A stretch of DNA of 64,000 bases from Tetrapyrgos nigripes (Eukaryota > Basidiomycota > Agaricomycetes > Agaricales > Campanellaceae): positions 1-64,000 of the forward strand of contig JAACJM010000066.1 in NCBI GenBank assembly GCA_013368315.1, in the 5' to 3' direction. Below, piece after piece: positions 44,396-56,404 of this stretch. The stretch's first letter is position 1. Each line of letters opens with the position of its first letter. The position numbers and the translations under genes are program-made. The notes under the pieces were generated by a model. The model was given only the letters and a program-made list of their open reading frames with translations, searched no databases and had not been told where the DNA came from.

Positions 44396-45346
44396 ATGCC
44401 TCTCTGGAACCGGGGAACATCAAAGCGCACTGAGGATTTCGACGCGTCCAAGAGACGTACCCACACCAACCCGAGAGCTGCAGCGGCCCTCAAGGCTGGT
44501 CCTCTAGAGGTCAGACTCCGAAAGAACACTGAGATCGAGAAGGCCAACATCGCCCGGCGTCAAAAACGTCTTGAGCATCTTGGCGACCCAAGTAAACCCG
44601 ATGGCTCAGACACAGCGTCTCTGGTCACGATAGAAGACCATGAGTTCCAGCACATCCGAAAATCGAAAACATGGAGGGAAATGTGGGGCGATCTCCTCGG
44701 TTCTCGTTTCCATTTCTGGGCCAATGAGGAGGATGCGAAGGAGAAGAGAGAGGAGTGTTGTTGGTCTCAGATCTATACCTATACGGAATACACTAAGTCA
44801 GTACTCACTATATAGATAGTTAGTAATGAATAAAATGAGACAAGTGATAGTACTGACCTCCTCAGCCAGGACACAATAACGGTCAAGTGGATGAGGAGAA
44901 AAAAGTTAAGTAAGCAGACTAAATAGTGAGAACAAAGGCTCTAGGCAAACGAAAACACACAAACATGATAAGAATTATAAGGAAATTGATAAGATATAAA
45001 TATATCTTACAGCAAGGAGGAGGAGAGAGAAGCGCAGAAGATGGAGAGGGAGAAGGAACATGCAGCTTGGTTGCAGGAACAGGCCAAGCGCCTCGCTTTG
45101 ACTAATGCCAATGCCCAATGCCAATGCTAATGGAGGTAATGCTCTGCCCATCCTTAAAGACCCAGCCATCACTCCCATCTTTGTCCCCATCAAGAAGACC
45201 CCTGGACAACCGGTAGCCAATCGAATACCCTCGACTTCTCAAGATTATGGCAAACCATTTCCATGTTCCCCTTCCTTTCTTTACGACTGATAACCTGGTC
45301 AAGATCATGCAAATGGGATCGTCTATCCCTACCAAACTTGGCATAA
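44396..45346 (+). pseudogene. gag-like first ORF near the DIRS-like element
   Basis: The frame starts MPLWNRGTSKRTEDFDASKR and runs through RAAAALKAGPLEVRLRKN and KSKTWREMWGDLLGSRF. A likely intron 44796-45012 (GTCAGT..TTACAG) joins TYTEYTN to KEEEREAQKMEREKEHAAWL. A 1-bp shift in the NANAN run (about 45108) leads to NGGNALPILKDPAITPIF and SQDYGKPF. Another shift gives FFTTDNLVKIMQMGSSIPT. The protein is basic then acidic, coiled-coil-like, and of no named domain. The first 360 bp keep many CG sites, unlike the rest of the element, so this part could be a separate gene. Confidence 0.4.
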
Positions 45347-45347
45347 C

Positions 45348-48023
45348 ATGGATTCCAGTGCTAAGGAGATAGTGGTGGATCTAGAGGTGTTAGGGAAGAA
45401 ACTGAAGCTGGCCCCTGCTGAGGACCCTGCTGAGGGTCTTCAACATCATGAGGCTGTCCAGGCTTTAGACCACTACTATAACTTCATGGCTAGTAGAGAT
45501 CCGGATGGCCCAGATGGTAATTTGTATGCTCTATTCTATCAAAAACATGGTTCTTTCTTCATTCACCAGCCCAACTCCTACGACATCTACAAATGGTGGA
45601 AGCTGATTGAGAAGGAGCTTAGACAAGACCGGGAAAACTTCCATATTGAGTTCGATGAGGCAGTATATGCCTCTAAATACCGGGAAGTGCAGACCTTGAA
45701 GAAGACTGAAACACTGATTGCTGAGGCAGTTGTGAGCAGCTGTCCACCTTCGAGTGGGCCTGTCTGTACTCAACCTTCCACATCCTTGGCCAGGCAGCAG
45801 CCCTTTCCAGCAGGCGGCAAGGAGAAGAAGGGTCCTTCCTGCTGCCTCACCTGTGGCGGCCTCAGCCATGCCAATTTTGGTACCAAGTGGGCTTGTATTG
45901 AGAACCAATCCCTCTTCACCCCTAACAACAAGCAGATCTGCCTTGGTTTCAACATCTTCAGCGCTGCAAAGATTGTGTCCATGAGCACATCTGCTCATTC
46001 TGTGGCAGCCCCAACCACTACACCTTCGCCTTCCACCGTGACTACACTGTCACCTCTGACCCCAGATCAAACTCTACCTGAACGAACAGCTCACCTGGGT
46101 ACTATCGAAATGATCGAAAGCACCTCGTCTACTTTTCTTGATGCATTGGAGAATGCTCTTTCCCTTCCCTACCATGATTTCTCCAGTTCTATACACTACC
46201 GTCTTCCCCTCACTAATTCATCTCCCGACCATAACGACATATTTAATCACATTGTTATGCCATATGATGCAGACACTTTCGAAGTAGCTATCAGCCAACA
46301 TGACCTTTCACATTCATACCCACTTTTTGTTAACAACCTTCACAATGGCTTCCCAATTGGGGAACTACCTGCCCTAGACCAATCTTATATCCATCATAAC
46401 CACTTCATGTGTTGTGAGCACCCCCAAGTTGTAGCCAATTACATCAAGGGAGAGGTAGACACTGGCCATTTCTCAGGTCCATATACTTTGCAGGAGGTTG
46501 AGACTATATTACAAGGTCCTGTCCTAATCTCTCCTCTCATTGTAGTGATCTCTGAGCGTGGCCCAGGGTTACTGCCGAAGTTCAGAGTCTGTTGCCACTT
46601 CTCCAAGGAGGCACCAGAGCAGCTGTTGGTCAACTCTTACATTAAGAAAGAACATTTCCCTACCCACTTTGACACTGCTGCTAGAGTTGCAGATATGGTA
46701 AGTCATTTCCTTCATATACCCTGTATGCCTGTTTGGGCACCTTTTTCCATCTTATACCCTGATATACCCTGCACCCTACCCTGTTATACCCTGCACCCTG
46801 CCCTGTTATACCCTGCTACACCATTACTTACCCACCCTGCTATAGGTTGCCTCTGCTCCTGCTGGAACCAAAATCTGCACCCTTGACCTTGAAAAGTTCC
46901 TTCCACATCATAAACCCTTCTTGGTTGTCAGGAGTGAGGATTCTTCCTTCTACATTGACCATTGCGTTCCCTTTGGTACGGCCTCAGCCAGCAGCAATGC
47001 AGGTATGATTGGCAATGCTATTGTGGAAATCTGGCATGCTCGGGGTGTCAGGCCAGTGGCGCGTTACGAAGATGATTTCACAGCGCTCAATGAACCAGTC
47101 TCGACTACTTTGTCAGTAGATGGATCCACGCAATACCATCACCCTTACAACAAGGCACTGATGTTAATGCAGATTAAAGATCTCAAGGCACCCTGGCATA
47201 TGACAGACAAGGAAGATGATGAATTCGAGTTTGTTACTGTCTTCATCAGTTTCCTCTGGGACTTGATACTAAAGCATGTCTCCTTGCCTGAGGAGAAACA
47301 TCTTAAGTATTTTTCTCATATAGACGATTTTATTCGTAACAATGAGCGTTGCCAGTGCCAACTCAAGATTGTTGAGAAGATCCATGGCATTCTTTGTCAT
47401 TGCTCTTTTGTCTACCATGAAGGCCATACTCACCTACCTTCCATCTCAAACTTTGCATCATCTTTCAAAGGCGACTATTTTTCATTCCATTACCCCTCCT
47501 GCATTCTCATAAAGGACCTTAAGTGGTGGCGAGAGATCCTTTTGGACCCCACCTACTCCCGCCAACTTGTTTCCAGATCCTCACCAGTGGACCATCAACT
47601 GATTGGGGTATCGGCATAGCCATTGGCCTGAATTGGGTGCGTTATCGCCTTTCCGAAACCTGGAAGGAGCCGGGTCGAGATATCTGTTGGTTAGAGACAG
47701 TGGCTGTTGAACTCCTGGTCCACTGGCTGGCCCACCTGGGCTATAAAGACAAGTGTATCATTATACACTCGGACAACCAGGGTACCATTAGAGCTGTCAC
47801 CAAAGCCTGTAGTCCAAACTACTGGATGAACATGTCTATCCAGAGGACATTTGATGTCCTGAATCCTCTCTTCCTTTTCCCTACCCTGATTTACGTGGAG
47901 TCAGCTATGAACCTGGCTGACAAGTTGTCGTGTGGACAGCTTGGTCAGTTCAAGGTTGCCAATCAGCTCCCTGATGCCCTCCATTTGCCAGAGGAGCTTT
48001 GCAATGTCCTTTATTATGCCTAG
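45348..48023 (+). pseudogene. DIRS-like gag / reverse transcriptase / RNase H
   Basis: The open frame 45348-46697 contains a gag-like region with a cysteine motif (CCLTCGGLSHANFG). The N-terminal part of the RT domain follows (PLIVVISERGPG, KFRVCCHFSKEAP). A 148-nt intron, 46698-46845 (GTAAGT..TATAG), joins ADM to VASAPAGTKICTLDLEKF. The RT core then reads YIDHCVPFGTASASSNAGM and VARYEDDF. The RNase H-like part has STDWGIGIAIGLNW, CWLETVAVELLVHWL and IHSDNQGTIRAV, ending MNLADKLSCG and a stop at 48021-48023. A frameshift near 47575 separates RT from RNase H. The order and motifs match the DIRS class rather than LTR elements. Confidence 0.65.
46740..46835 (+). repeat. TACCCTG-rich intronic simple repeat
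   Basis: Inside the intron of the DIRS-like pol, variants of TATACCCTG and CACCCTG recur many times. This looks telomere-like but is irregular and internal to a retroelement. Confidence 0.7.
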
Positions 48024-48809
48024 GTTCATTACCAAACCCACACCCTGCCCCTTTCCTTTCCCTAACTTTCCTTTAGTCTCCTAGGTTTCTGCTGCTGGAA
48101 GAGTGATGTTGTTCCATGCCCTTCATCACCTCCAGCACCTTCTGAGGCTGCTATTACTCAGCCTTCCCCTCATCGTTCCCTTTTACTACACTGCCATTCA
48201 ATTTCCATGCCTGTCTCTGGCAATCCCAATACTCTGCCCGTTAATCCTTCCTCATTACCCCAACTGCTATCAGCATCTTATTCTCCTGCTCTGCCACAAC
48301 TGTCTCCCAACCCTGCTGTATCATCTCAACCCTTCCTAGACCCTTCCCACATGGCCTCAAGACAGCCTAGAACTGAAAACCGGATAGATCCATCTTCCCT
48401 GTGACCTCACATTCTCGCTAAGCATCGTCTCCAGGATTGGGAAACTCCATGGTCTCTGGAACATCGTGCAAAGAGAAATGAACTTTATGGAAGCGATGTA
48501 GCTCGTCTAGCTGAGGCAACAGCAGGGGGCTCTGTTGTTGCAGAGTCACTAGAATCTTACGCTGTGGGCCTTCTGTGATTCAACCAGTTCTGCAATTTAT
48601 ACAAGGTAGATGAACGAATCTGCATGCTGGCAGATGACGTCCTTATCTCAGCGTTTATTGGTCATTACCTTGGGAAGGTCTCAGGGTCCTCTCTCAACAA
48701 CTGGCTCTCTGGTCTCAAGATGTGGCATGATATGAAGCATGCCCCTTGGTGTGGTGGAGAATGTTGGGTTCAAATGTGTCGTAGAAATGGTAATTGAGAA
48801 GGAGCCTAC

Positions 48810-48986
48810 TGTAAACGTAGATCATGTTTATGACACGATCACATGTAGTGACAGTACTATTTATACCAGTAGTCACACTGTACCTTTTTTCTTATCTTTT
48901 TCTTTCATCTTCCAAATACGACGTGTTCTAGATTCTTGCCTCGTTCCTCCTCTCGCTTAGTGTTCCAGTCTGACGACTGGTTTCCA
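48810..48986 (+). repeat. 5' LTR of the nested Ty3-type element
   Basis: 177 bp, beginning TGTAAACGTAGATC and ending GGTTTCCA, with a TATTTATA box about 60 bp in. Against the 3' LTR it differs by two TG-for-CG changes and one inserted base. The sequence just after it does not show the usual TGG of a tRNA primer site. Confidence 0.9.
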
Positions 48987-49296
48987 CTTTTTTTTGAATC
49001 TTTCTGTGCGTCTAGCCGTGAGGCGACGCGCACGTCATGGATAAGGAATTCCGTGAGTCTTCCCATCATCAGTCTTCATCGATAGGAACCTTCCATCTTT
49101 TACACTGCGAACGGCGTTCTCGCCCTTGTGTATTGTCTTCCAAAAATGCTGTAAACATGGTTGTTTTCTCGTCTCCTGCCTTGTACTTGTCGCCTGTCTC
49201 GTCTTGTCCAGCTCTTACGATTGCCTTGAGCTATTTTCCTGACTGCCTTGTCTTGCCTTGTCTCGTCTCTGTAACTGCCCAATCTCGCTTAACGTT

Positions 49297-51257
49297 ATGA
49301 TGTCTAACATCAATGTCTCGTTTGTTTCCAGACCTCGACGGAGTAAAAAGGCTGACACCACTGGGGCAGAAGCTGCTGAACCTGTCAACACCACCAAAGC
49401 TCCTGTCGCTACTCCCATTGCCGGATCCTCTTCCACCGCTGATCTAGCTCAGACCATTGACGAAGAACAGACCGTCAACGAAGAGCTCACGCCTGCCTCA
49501 GAACTCACACCACTGCCTGGTGACCTGTCTCAAGAGTTGGTCCATTCTCGTAACAAATCCGCCTCTTCATCTGCCTCTTCCACTTCCAATTCGTCTGCCA
49601 AGTCAAGTCTGTCTCCCATGTCCAATTCGAACACATCAACGGCGCTGCCTAACACTGCCTGGTCCCCTGGCAGCCCAGGTAAACCGCCTAAGGTCTATGA
49701 TAAACAGCTTACAGCACAGCAATACGCCAACGTACGGACATGCATGTTGCGTTACCTGGGGAGCAGGAAGACGCCCCTGGCCGACTTCGAAACCAAGGAG
49801 GCCCGTGACCTTTTTGCGGAATGCTTCCAGAACCCTGCGAGCATGAACTTCTTCTCAGTCAGAAGAGAGGAACTTCACACTGGTTCCTCCGCGGATTTCG
49901 AAAATGTGTTGCTGCGTCACGTCTTGGGTGAGGATTGGGAGGAAGACATCAAATCCCTCATCCTATATGCAGATCTATCAAATTCGAGGATGCAGACTTC
50001 AGCGTCATGCATGACACGCTCGTCACATACAATAATCTCTTGAAGGGTACACCCAAGCACGTTGAGGATAGTCGGTTCCAGAGTGCGTTACACAGTGCAC
50101 TAGGAAAGGGTCTGTGGGAATACCTGAAGAAGAACAAGGTCTTGGATACGCTAGATCTGAAGACATGGGTCAAGACAGTCAAGACGCTAGATGCAGAATA
50201 TCACAGATATGTTCGTCCAGAGCAGGACCGGCTTTATCGAATCGAGAGGGCTCTAAAGTCAGGTTCGGGCTCCACCACTTCCTGTGCAAACATCTCCTCA
50301 GCCCCCACTGCCAGTGTCTCCTTGTCATCTCAAGATCAGCGCCGCATGCCTCGTGCAGTTGCAGCTGCACTTGCATCTTCCTCAGCGTCGTTTCCTACCA
50401 ACAGGGCGCCATACATGTCTGAAGTCCGTGCATATCCTGGCCAGATGCAGCTGTATCATGAAGGACACCTCTGCTTCAAGTGCAGAGTGGCGAACACAGA
50501 CCATAAGGCTTCAGAGTGTCCACATGGTGTGGTCACTCCGGCTCTCACTGTGCCTAACAGGCCATTGACGAAGGACGACATCAAATATGCTAACGAAATA
50601 TGGAAGAAGTACAAGGCCCGAGTTTCCCTCAACGCACTACTGAAGAGGACTCCAGCTCCGGTCGCAGCCACAGCTCCCCGTACCAGCTCCAATTCGGTTG
50701 TGGACGACATTGACGCCTTCCTAGAACGAGTGGAGAGAGGTGCAAATCCTGTCTCTGCAGTATTCCCGAATGCCTGTTTGATGTCCGATACAGACCTATA
50801 CTCCAATTCTCACAGCCGCTGTCGCTCCGCCTTGTGGTCTCCCATGCATGTCCCAGGTCGTCGAAACCGCCATTCATCAACGTATGACGACTACAACAGC
50901 TCTCCTTCTCCAGACGCTCGCCACAGACGCTACAGTCCATCACCTTCTCGTCATTGTCGCAGCCCTTCCTCTGAACGTGCCTCACCTGTGGCTGCCCTGA
51001 ACAACGCCATAGAAAATGAAGATGAGGAGTGGCTGACAGCTGATGGTGCCAAGACTCCTGAAGTTAATGGGCCTGGACCTGATATGCGGCACACTGTGGT
51101 AAGTGATGCCCCTCTACGTCTGCCTCATTTGAACTTGCGTGCTCTGCTTGATGGGCCTGCCATTTCTTCCCCGATCCGTGTCTCCTTGCTCCTTGATTCC
51201 GGCTCACATATTGTCTTAATCAGGGATGATCTCGTCACCCAACTTGGTCTGCAGTGA
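49297..51257 (+). pseudogene. gag and protease region of the nested Ty3-type element
   Basis: From the ATG at 49297 the frame runs through a Ser-rich region and ARDLFAECFQNPASMNFFSV to about 49978. There one missing base moves the reading to the frame used by all of pol (IKFEDADFSVMHDTLVTYNN). A CCHC-like knuckle, LCFKCRVANTDHKASEC, follows, then an Arg/Ser-rich stretch (CRSALWSPM, RHRRYSPSPSRHC). The protease reads SLLLDSGSHIVLIRDDL, with the DSG active site. The segment ends at TGA 51255-51257. Confidence 0.75.
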
Positions 51258-54200
51258 TTCAAGTTGCCTCGTCCTGAGGTCATTGGTGTTGCAACGACTG
51301 ATTCTTCTTCACCTGGAAGTACAACCACCTTGCATGAATTTGTTAAGATACGCATTTCGGACCATTCTAATACTTGGACTTCTCAAACAGTCCGAGCTAT
51401 CGTTTCCCCGTCTCTATGTTCCCCGATGATTCTCGGCATTCTGTTTCTTTCACATAATAACCTGGCGCTGGACTGTGAGACGTGCACCTGTATAGATAAA
51501 AAGTCTGGCATTGATATCTTGAACGCGAAGGAGTCTGCAGAGAGACTTGCTTCGACGTGTCGTGTACCTGATAAGCGTAGCCCGAAACAGAAGAGAATGG
51601 ACTATTGTAAATTACATTTAGCAGTCATTGATGAATTGAAAGTGTTCCATTGTCGTAATCCTAGGCTCCGGGCTTCTGACTGTGTACACCCCGTGGACAT
51701 AGCTGCCGCGGTGAAATCAAGACTGGAAGAGATGGAGTTGGCCGCAGATCTGCAGGCCTGTTCAGACAAGTTGAAGAACAAATTTGCTTCAGTCTTTGAG
51801 AAGATTCCTCATGTATCGGAGTTGCCTACAGATATATTGTGTTCCGTTAAACTGAAAGATGCTAACAAGACCTTCCAAGCCTGTGCTTATTCCTCACCAC
51901 GCAAATACAAAGAGGCATGGTCTACACTGATCCAGGGCCATCTCGAGTCAGGTCGGATCAGACCTTCGTCTTCAGCTACCACCTCGCCAACGTTTCTGAT
52001 TCCAAAGGCAGACCCCAATGCCCTCCCTCACTGGGTAAATGACTACTGAGTGCTGAACTCAAATACTGTGCCCGATCACCATCCCTTACCCCGTATTGAG
52101 GATATATTGGCAGACTGCGCGAAAGGTAAAATTTGGGGGAAGATGGATATGATGGACTCATTTTTCCAAACTTGGTTAGATGAGGCATCAATTCCCCTGA
52201 CAGCTTTCAACATGCCGTTGGGCCTGTATGAATGGGTCGTTATGCCCATGGGAATCCGGAACGCACCAGCGATTCACCAGCGTCAGGTGGTGACTGCACT
52301 TCGAGAATACATTGGAAAATTTTGTCATGTATACCTGGATGATATTATAATATGGTCCAAGGATGAGGATGAGAACACCAGACATGTTGAGCTGATCCTT
52401 GAAGCACTGAAACGCAATAAATTATATTGCAACCCCAAGAAATGCAAGTTCTTTCAGATCAAGATTGACTTCTTGGGCCACCATATTTCCTGACATGGCA
52501 TTGAGGCTCAGAGTGGGAAGTGCGATGCTGTGCTGCACTTTCCTAGGCCGCATTCTGCAGCTGCTGTACGTAGATTCCTCGGGATGGTGAGGTTCATTGC
52601 CGGATACCTACACAACCTGGCAGAATACCCACATGTCTTGACCCCCCTAACGAAGAAGGAGTGCAACAAAGTCTTTTCCAAATGGATCAGCGACCATGAA
52701 AAGGCGTTCATTCACATCAAAGAACTTGTGGTAGAACGTGCTGCCTTGACAACAATTGACCATGCTAACCCTGGCGATAACAAGATTTTCCTAGTTTGCG
52801 ACACTAGTAATTGGTGTACGGGTGCAATTTTAGCGTGGGGCCCAGATTTAAAGTCTGCCAAACCAGTGGCGTTTGATTCAGCACAGTTGTCTGGTGTGGA
52901 GTTAAATTACCTGGTCCATGAGAAGGAATTACTGGCTATTATATGCGCACTAAAGAAGTGGTGGGTGGATTGCTTAGGGATGAAGATCTTTGTGCTCACA
53001 GATCACAGAACCTTGACAAATTTCCAGGGTCAGAAGGATTTGAGCACGCGTCAAATCCGATGGCAAGAGTTCCTGAGCCAATATGACTTAGATATTGCAT
53101 ACTTGCCTGGGGATGAGAACACTGGGGCAGATGCGTTATCCCGAATTCCCCCATATGCTCTGCCTGGTGAAGCCAAGGAGAAGATCCCGATGCGTGTATT
53201 TGAGTTCTGGAAGAATGCTTCCACCGTTGCACCAGTCATGTCAATATCGGCAGACAAAGAATATCTTGAAAAGATCAAAGCTGGGTATCAAGATGACGAA
53301 TTCATAAGGAAGCTCGAGAAGCTACCAGCACTGCCCCCAGGGATTGAGAAACATGGTGGACTGTGGTTTGTAGCAAACCGTCTAGTTATTCCTGCCAGCG
53401 GTGACTTGAGGGAGACTTTGTATCGGCTGGTGCACGATAGCACAGGCCATTTTGGGGGTGATAAATGCTATGCGTTCCTGCCTAATATGCGGAAGAACTT
53501 AATCGGGTCTTATGTACCTTCTTGCGTGGAGTGCCAATGAAATAAAGGACCGACTGCAAAGACACTGAAAGGGCCGCTACATCCGTTACCCGTTCCTGAT
53601 GGTCGCCTCGAAAGCGTAGCCTTAGACTTTATCAGTCCCCTGTCAGAGGACGAAGGATACAACTGCATCTTGTCCATGACCAACAGGTTGGGTGCAGACT
53701 TGAGGATTGCACCTACTAGGACAGATTCCACAGCAGAGGATTGCGCACTAGTTTTCTTCAATGAATGGTATTGTGAAAACGGGTTGCCTAGCGAGTTGGT
53801 ATCAGATCGCAATAAATTGTTCGTGTCGAAATTCTGGAGAGCCTTCACTGCCCTGACAGGTGTTAAGTTAAAAATGTCCTCAGCATTCCACCTGGAGACT
53901 GACGGTTCCTCAGAACGCTCAAATAAGACGATCAACCAGTCCCTACGATATTACGTGTCTCACCAACAAAAGGGCTGGGTCAAGGCCCTACCCAAGGTCA
54001 GGTTTGATATAATGAACTCGGAGAATTCAAGCACAGGAATGTCCATGTTTCAGCTCAAGACTGGGAGGTCTCCCCATGTCCTGCCTCAGCTTGTCCCCAC
54101 AGAGTCAGCAGGTGGTATTGATACTACAGAAGTCAAGAATGCATGTGAATTTTTGGGTAGGATGGCTGATATTGAGCAAGACGCTTGAGACGCATTATTT

Positions 54201-54752
54201 GCAGCTAAAGTAACACAGGCCACGCAAGCAGATAAGCATCGGGGCTTGCCTCCCATCTTTAAAGAAGGGGATATGGTCTTGTTATCAACAGCTAATCGGC
54301 ATCATCAGTACACTCAGAACGGCCAGCATCGTGTGGTGAAGTTTTTTCCGAGATTTGACGGTCCTTACAAAGTGATCCGCGCTCATCCAGAAACAGACTC
54401 ATATACATTGGACTTTCACAATATGCCGACTGTCTTTCCTACATTCTACGTTTCTCAGTTAAAGCTGTACAAGCCAAACGACGATCTAGAATTCCCTGGT
54501 CGTGCTCGCGATCTGCCACCAGAACTGGTGATGGTGAATGGTAGGCCTGAACATTTTATTGACCACACTGTTGACTCCCGTCGATGGGGACGTGGTTGGC
54601 AGTTCTTGGTCCGATGGGTTGGTGAAGGTCCCGAAGGTGATCAATGGGTCCCATTCTCTGAAATCTGCGATTGCACATGCATGGATGAATGGGCTGGACA
54701 AGGTGGCGTAGGCCCAGAAGAAATGTTCTTGGACTCGACGACTAAGAATTGA
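51258..54752 (+). pseudogene. pol of the nested Ty3-type element (RT, RNase H, integrase, chromodomain-like)
   Basis: One frame with TGA stops at 52047-52049, 52491-52493, 53538-53540 and 54186-54188. RT: FLIPKADPNALPHWVNDY, then VLNSNT, MDMMDSFFQTWL, PMGIRNAP and CHVYLDDIIIWS (YLDD active site). RNase H: FLVCDTSNWCTGAI, HEKELLAIICALKKW and LTDHRTL. Integrase: HDSTGHFGGDKCY (HH), VPSCVECQ (CC), VALDFISPL, VSDRNKLF and HLETDGSSERSNKTIN (Asp, Asp, Glu). The C-terminus EHFIDHTVDSRRWGRGWQFL and VRWVGEGPEGDQWVPFSEI resembles a chromodomain. Confidence 0.85.
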
Positions 54753-54869
54753 AGTTGTAATTTTTTCAGCTCCCTCTTACATCAAAATCAATCCGTTTTA
54801 AAATTATGTGTCTGACCCTCCATTACTTACTTATTATGTTTGTCCTGCAGTAGGTTATATTCTGTTTTG

Positions 54870-54882
54870 AAATGGGGAGGAG
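54870..54882 (+). promoter_or_regulatory. polypurine tract of the nested Ty3-type element
   Basis: AAATGGGGAGGAG directly abuts the TG of the 3' LTR, the expected place for plus-strand priming. Confidence 0.75.
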
Positions 54883-55058
54883 TGTAAACGTAGATCACGT
54901 TTACGACACGATCACATGTAGTGACAGTACTATTTATACCAGTAGTCACACTGTACCTTTTTTCTTATCTTTTTCTTTCATCTTCCAAATACGACGTGTT
55001 CTAGATTCTTGCCTCGTTCCTCCTCTGCTTAGTGTTCCAGTCTGACGACTGGTTTCCA
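54883..55058 (+). repeat. 3' LTR of the nested Ty3-type element
   Basis: 176 bp, nearly identical to the 5' LTR. It keeps CG at two sites where the 5' LTR has TG, and lacks one base in the CTCTCGCTT block. Confidence 0.9.
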
Positions 55059-55812
55059 CCCACCTCAAATGCCACCTCCAGATCCTTCGGAAACACCTGG
55101 ACTTCTCTAAACCCTTCCATCAAGCAGTATGGGCTGTCGCTGTCATTTCTTTCTTGGCATGTTGCCGTCTCAGCGAACTCACCATTCCTTCCAGATCAAA
55201 ATTTGATCCTCGCTGTCATGCTCCCCACTCTACTATCTTCAAACAATGGATGGAAAGAGATGTTCCTTGTCTAAGCTTCCACCTCCCTTGGACCAAGTCT
55301 ACTTGTGAATTGGATACTGACGTGATCCTCACAGCAAGAATTTCAGAACCATATGGTATCTGTGGTGTCCAGGCTGTTGGACTCTATTACCAATTGAACG
55401 CCAACATCTCCGAAGATTATTCCATGTTCAGTTAGACCAAGGAATGCCTCAGCATATGGTAAAATCTGACTTTCTGGATTGTTGTTTCAACATTTGGAAG
55501 AAGGAGGCAATGTGTGATGTTCTGGGACATAGCTTTCGTATTGGTGGAGCGGTATTCCATCTACTGGATGGCCTCCCACCCAAAATGGTAGCTAAACTTG
55601 GTGGTTGGACCTCTCTAGCTTTCCTCCTTTACTGGAGGCGTATTGATGAGATTGTCTCAAAGACTATGGTGGAGGTTTATAAGAAGCAGAAGCTGGATAG
55701 AGTTTATGCTTCTTTAGAAGATTTTCGTGTTCGCAATGGTATTTCTTGCACTATTATCCAGGAGGCTCTTGAAGGCCTTGCTAATTCATCTCTTGCTGAC
55801 TCTCCTCCCTAA

Positions 55813-56404
55813 TACTATCCCCCCAGCCCCTTTTTACATACCCTACCCTACTCATACTTATTCCATGATGGTCTCTTAGTTTAAAATTCTTACCCTATTG
55901 CAAAGCTGCTGTACAACAAAACTTGTATTTCTTGTCACTCTGTATTTCTTGCTACTCTGTAATTTCTTGTCACCGAATACAAATGTATTGATCTATTCCT
56001 CACTTGCTTGGGTGTGGGTTTGCTCGGCTGCCCTTGGGCTGTGAGCTTCACTCAGGTTTGGGTGCATTTGGGCCCCTTTGGGTCAGCCTCTCTTTCCTCT
56101 TAGCACCCCGGATAGGCATTTAGATGCCTTCCTCATGGCGCAATTTCCAGACACATCTCTGGCATGCCTGTCACGTGCCCGGCATCTTCTAATGACACTT
56201 CAGGTCAAGCCCTTCCCCAAACCTCGCCAACTAGCATAACAACCTAGGTGGCATTGAAGTGTGTTTAATAAGTACTAGAATACATTCTGTATTCTAGTGT
56301 CTCTCCCTTTCCCTTAAGAGCCACAAAATAGCTCAGCTTATGCACCTTCTGGGCTGCCAACGTCAACGTCACCTGCTTTCTGTACACAATTTCAATTATG
56401 CATG
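55813..56404. other. CG-poor non-coding tail after the recombinase
   Basis: No gene. It is poor in CG and may contain the 3' end of the DIRS-like element, but I could not match it to the sequence before 44396. Confidence 0.4.

Larger units (their letters stand above)
48810..55058 (+). mobile_element. Ty3-type LTR retrotransposon nested in the DIRS-like recombinase
   Basis: Complete 6249-bp element: LTRs at 48810-48986 and 54883-55058 (TG..CA), a polypurine tract before the 3' LTR, and gag-pol in one direction. Flanks are CCTAC (48805-48809) and CCCAC (55059-55063), a 5-bp target duplication with one change. Dropping the element and one flank restores the recombinase frame. Pol order (protease, RT, RNase H, integrase, chromodomain-like end) is that of Ty3/Metaviridae. 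It is inactive, with five in-frame TGA stops and one frameshift. Confidence 0.88.
44396..55812 (+). mobile_element. DIRS-like tyrosine-recombinase retrotransposon (decayed, split by an LTR element)
   Basis: A gag-like part, reverse transcriptase/RNase H and a tyrosine recombinase lie in order on the plus strand, interrupted at 48810-55058 by a Ty3-type element. Frameshifts occur near 45108, 45250 and 47575, and in-frame TGA codons at 48576-48578 and 48795-48797. Element ends were not found: I saw no inverted or split direct repeat that I could pair, so the limits given are those of the coding parts. Retrotransposons with tyrosine recombinases integrate without target duplication, so duplications cannot help to place the ends. 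Confidence 0.72.
48409..55812 (+). pseudogene. tyrosine recombinase of the DIRS-like element, split in two
   Basis: The first half (48409-48809) reads ILAKHRLQDWETPWS, GSDVARLAEATAGGS, FNQFCNLYKVDERICML and KVSGSSLNNWLSGLKMWH, with TGA at 48576-48578 and 48795-48797. The second half (55059-55812) resumes in the same frame with LKCHLQILRKHLDFSKPFHQ, AVISFLACCRLSELT and MVKSDFLDCCFNIWKK. It contains the catalytic GHSFRIGGA (His-x2-Arg) and LGGWTSLAFLLYWRR blocks, stop at 55810-55812. The recombinase would insert the circular cDNA. The intervening 6.25 kb is a separate LTR element. Confidence 0.72.

Noticed and set aside
46740..46835. TACCCTG runs resembling a telomere
   Set aside because: Irregular, short and inside an intron of a retroelement in the middle of the window.
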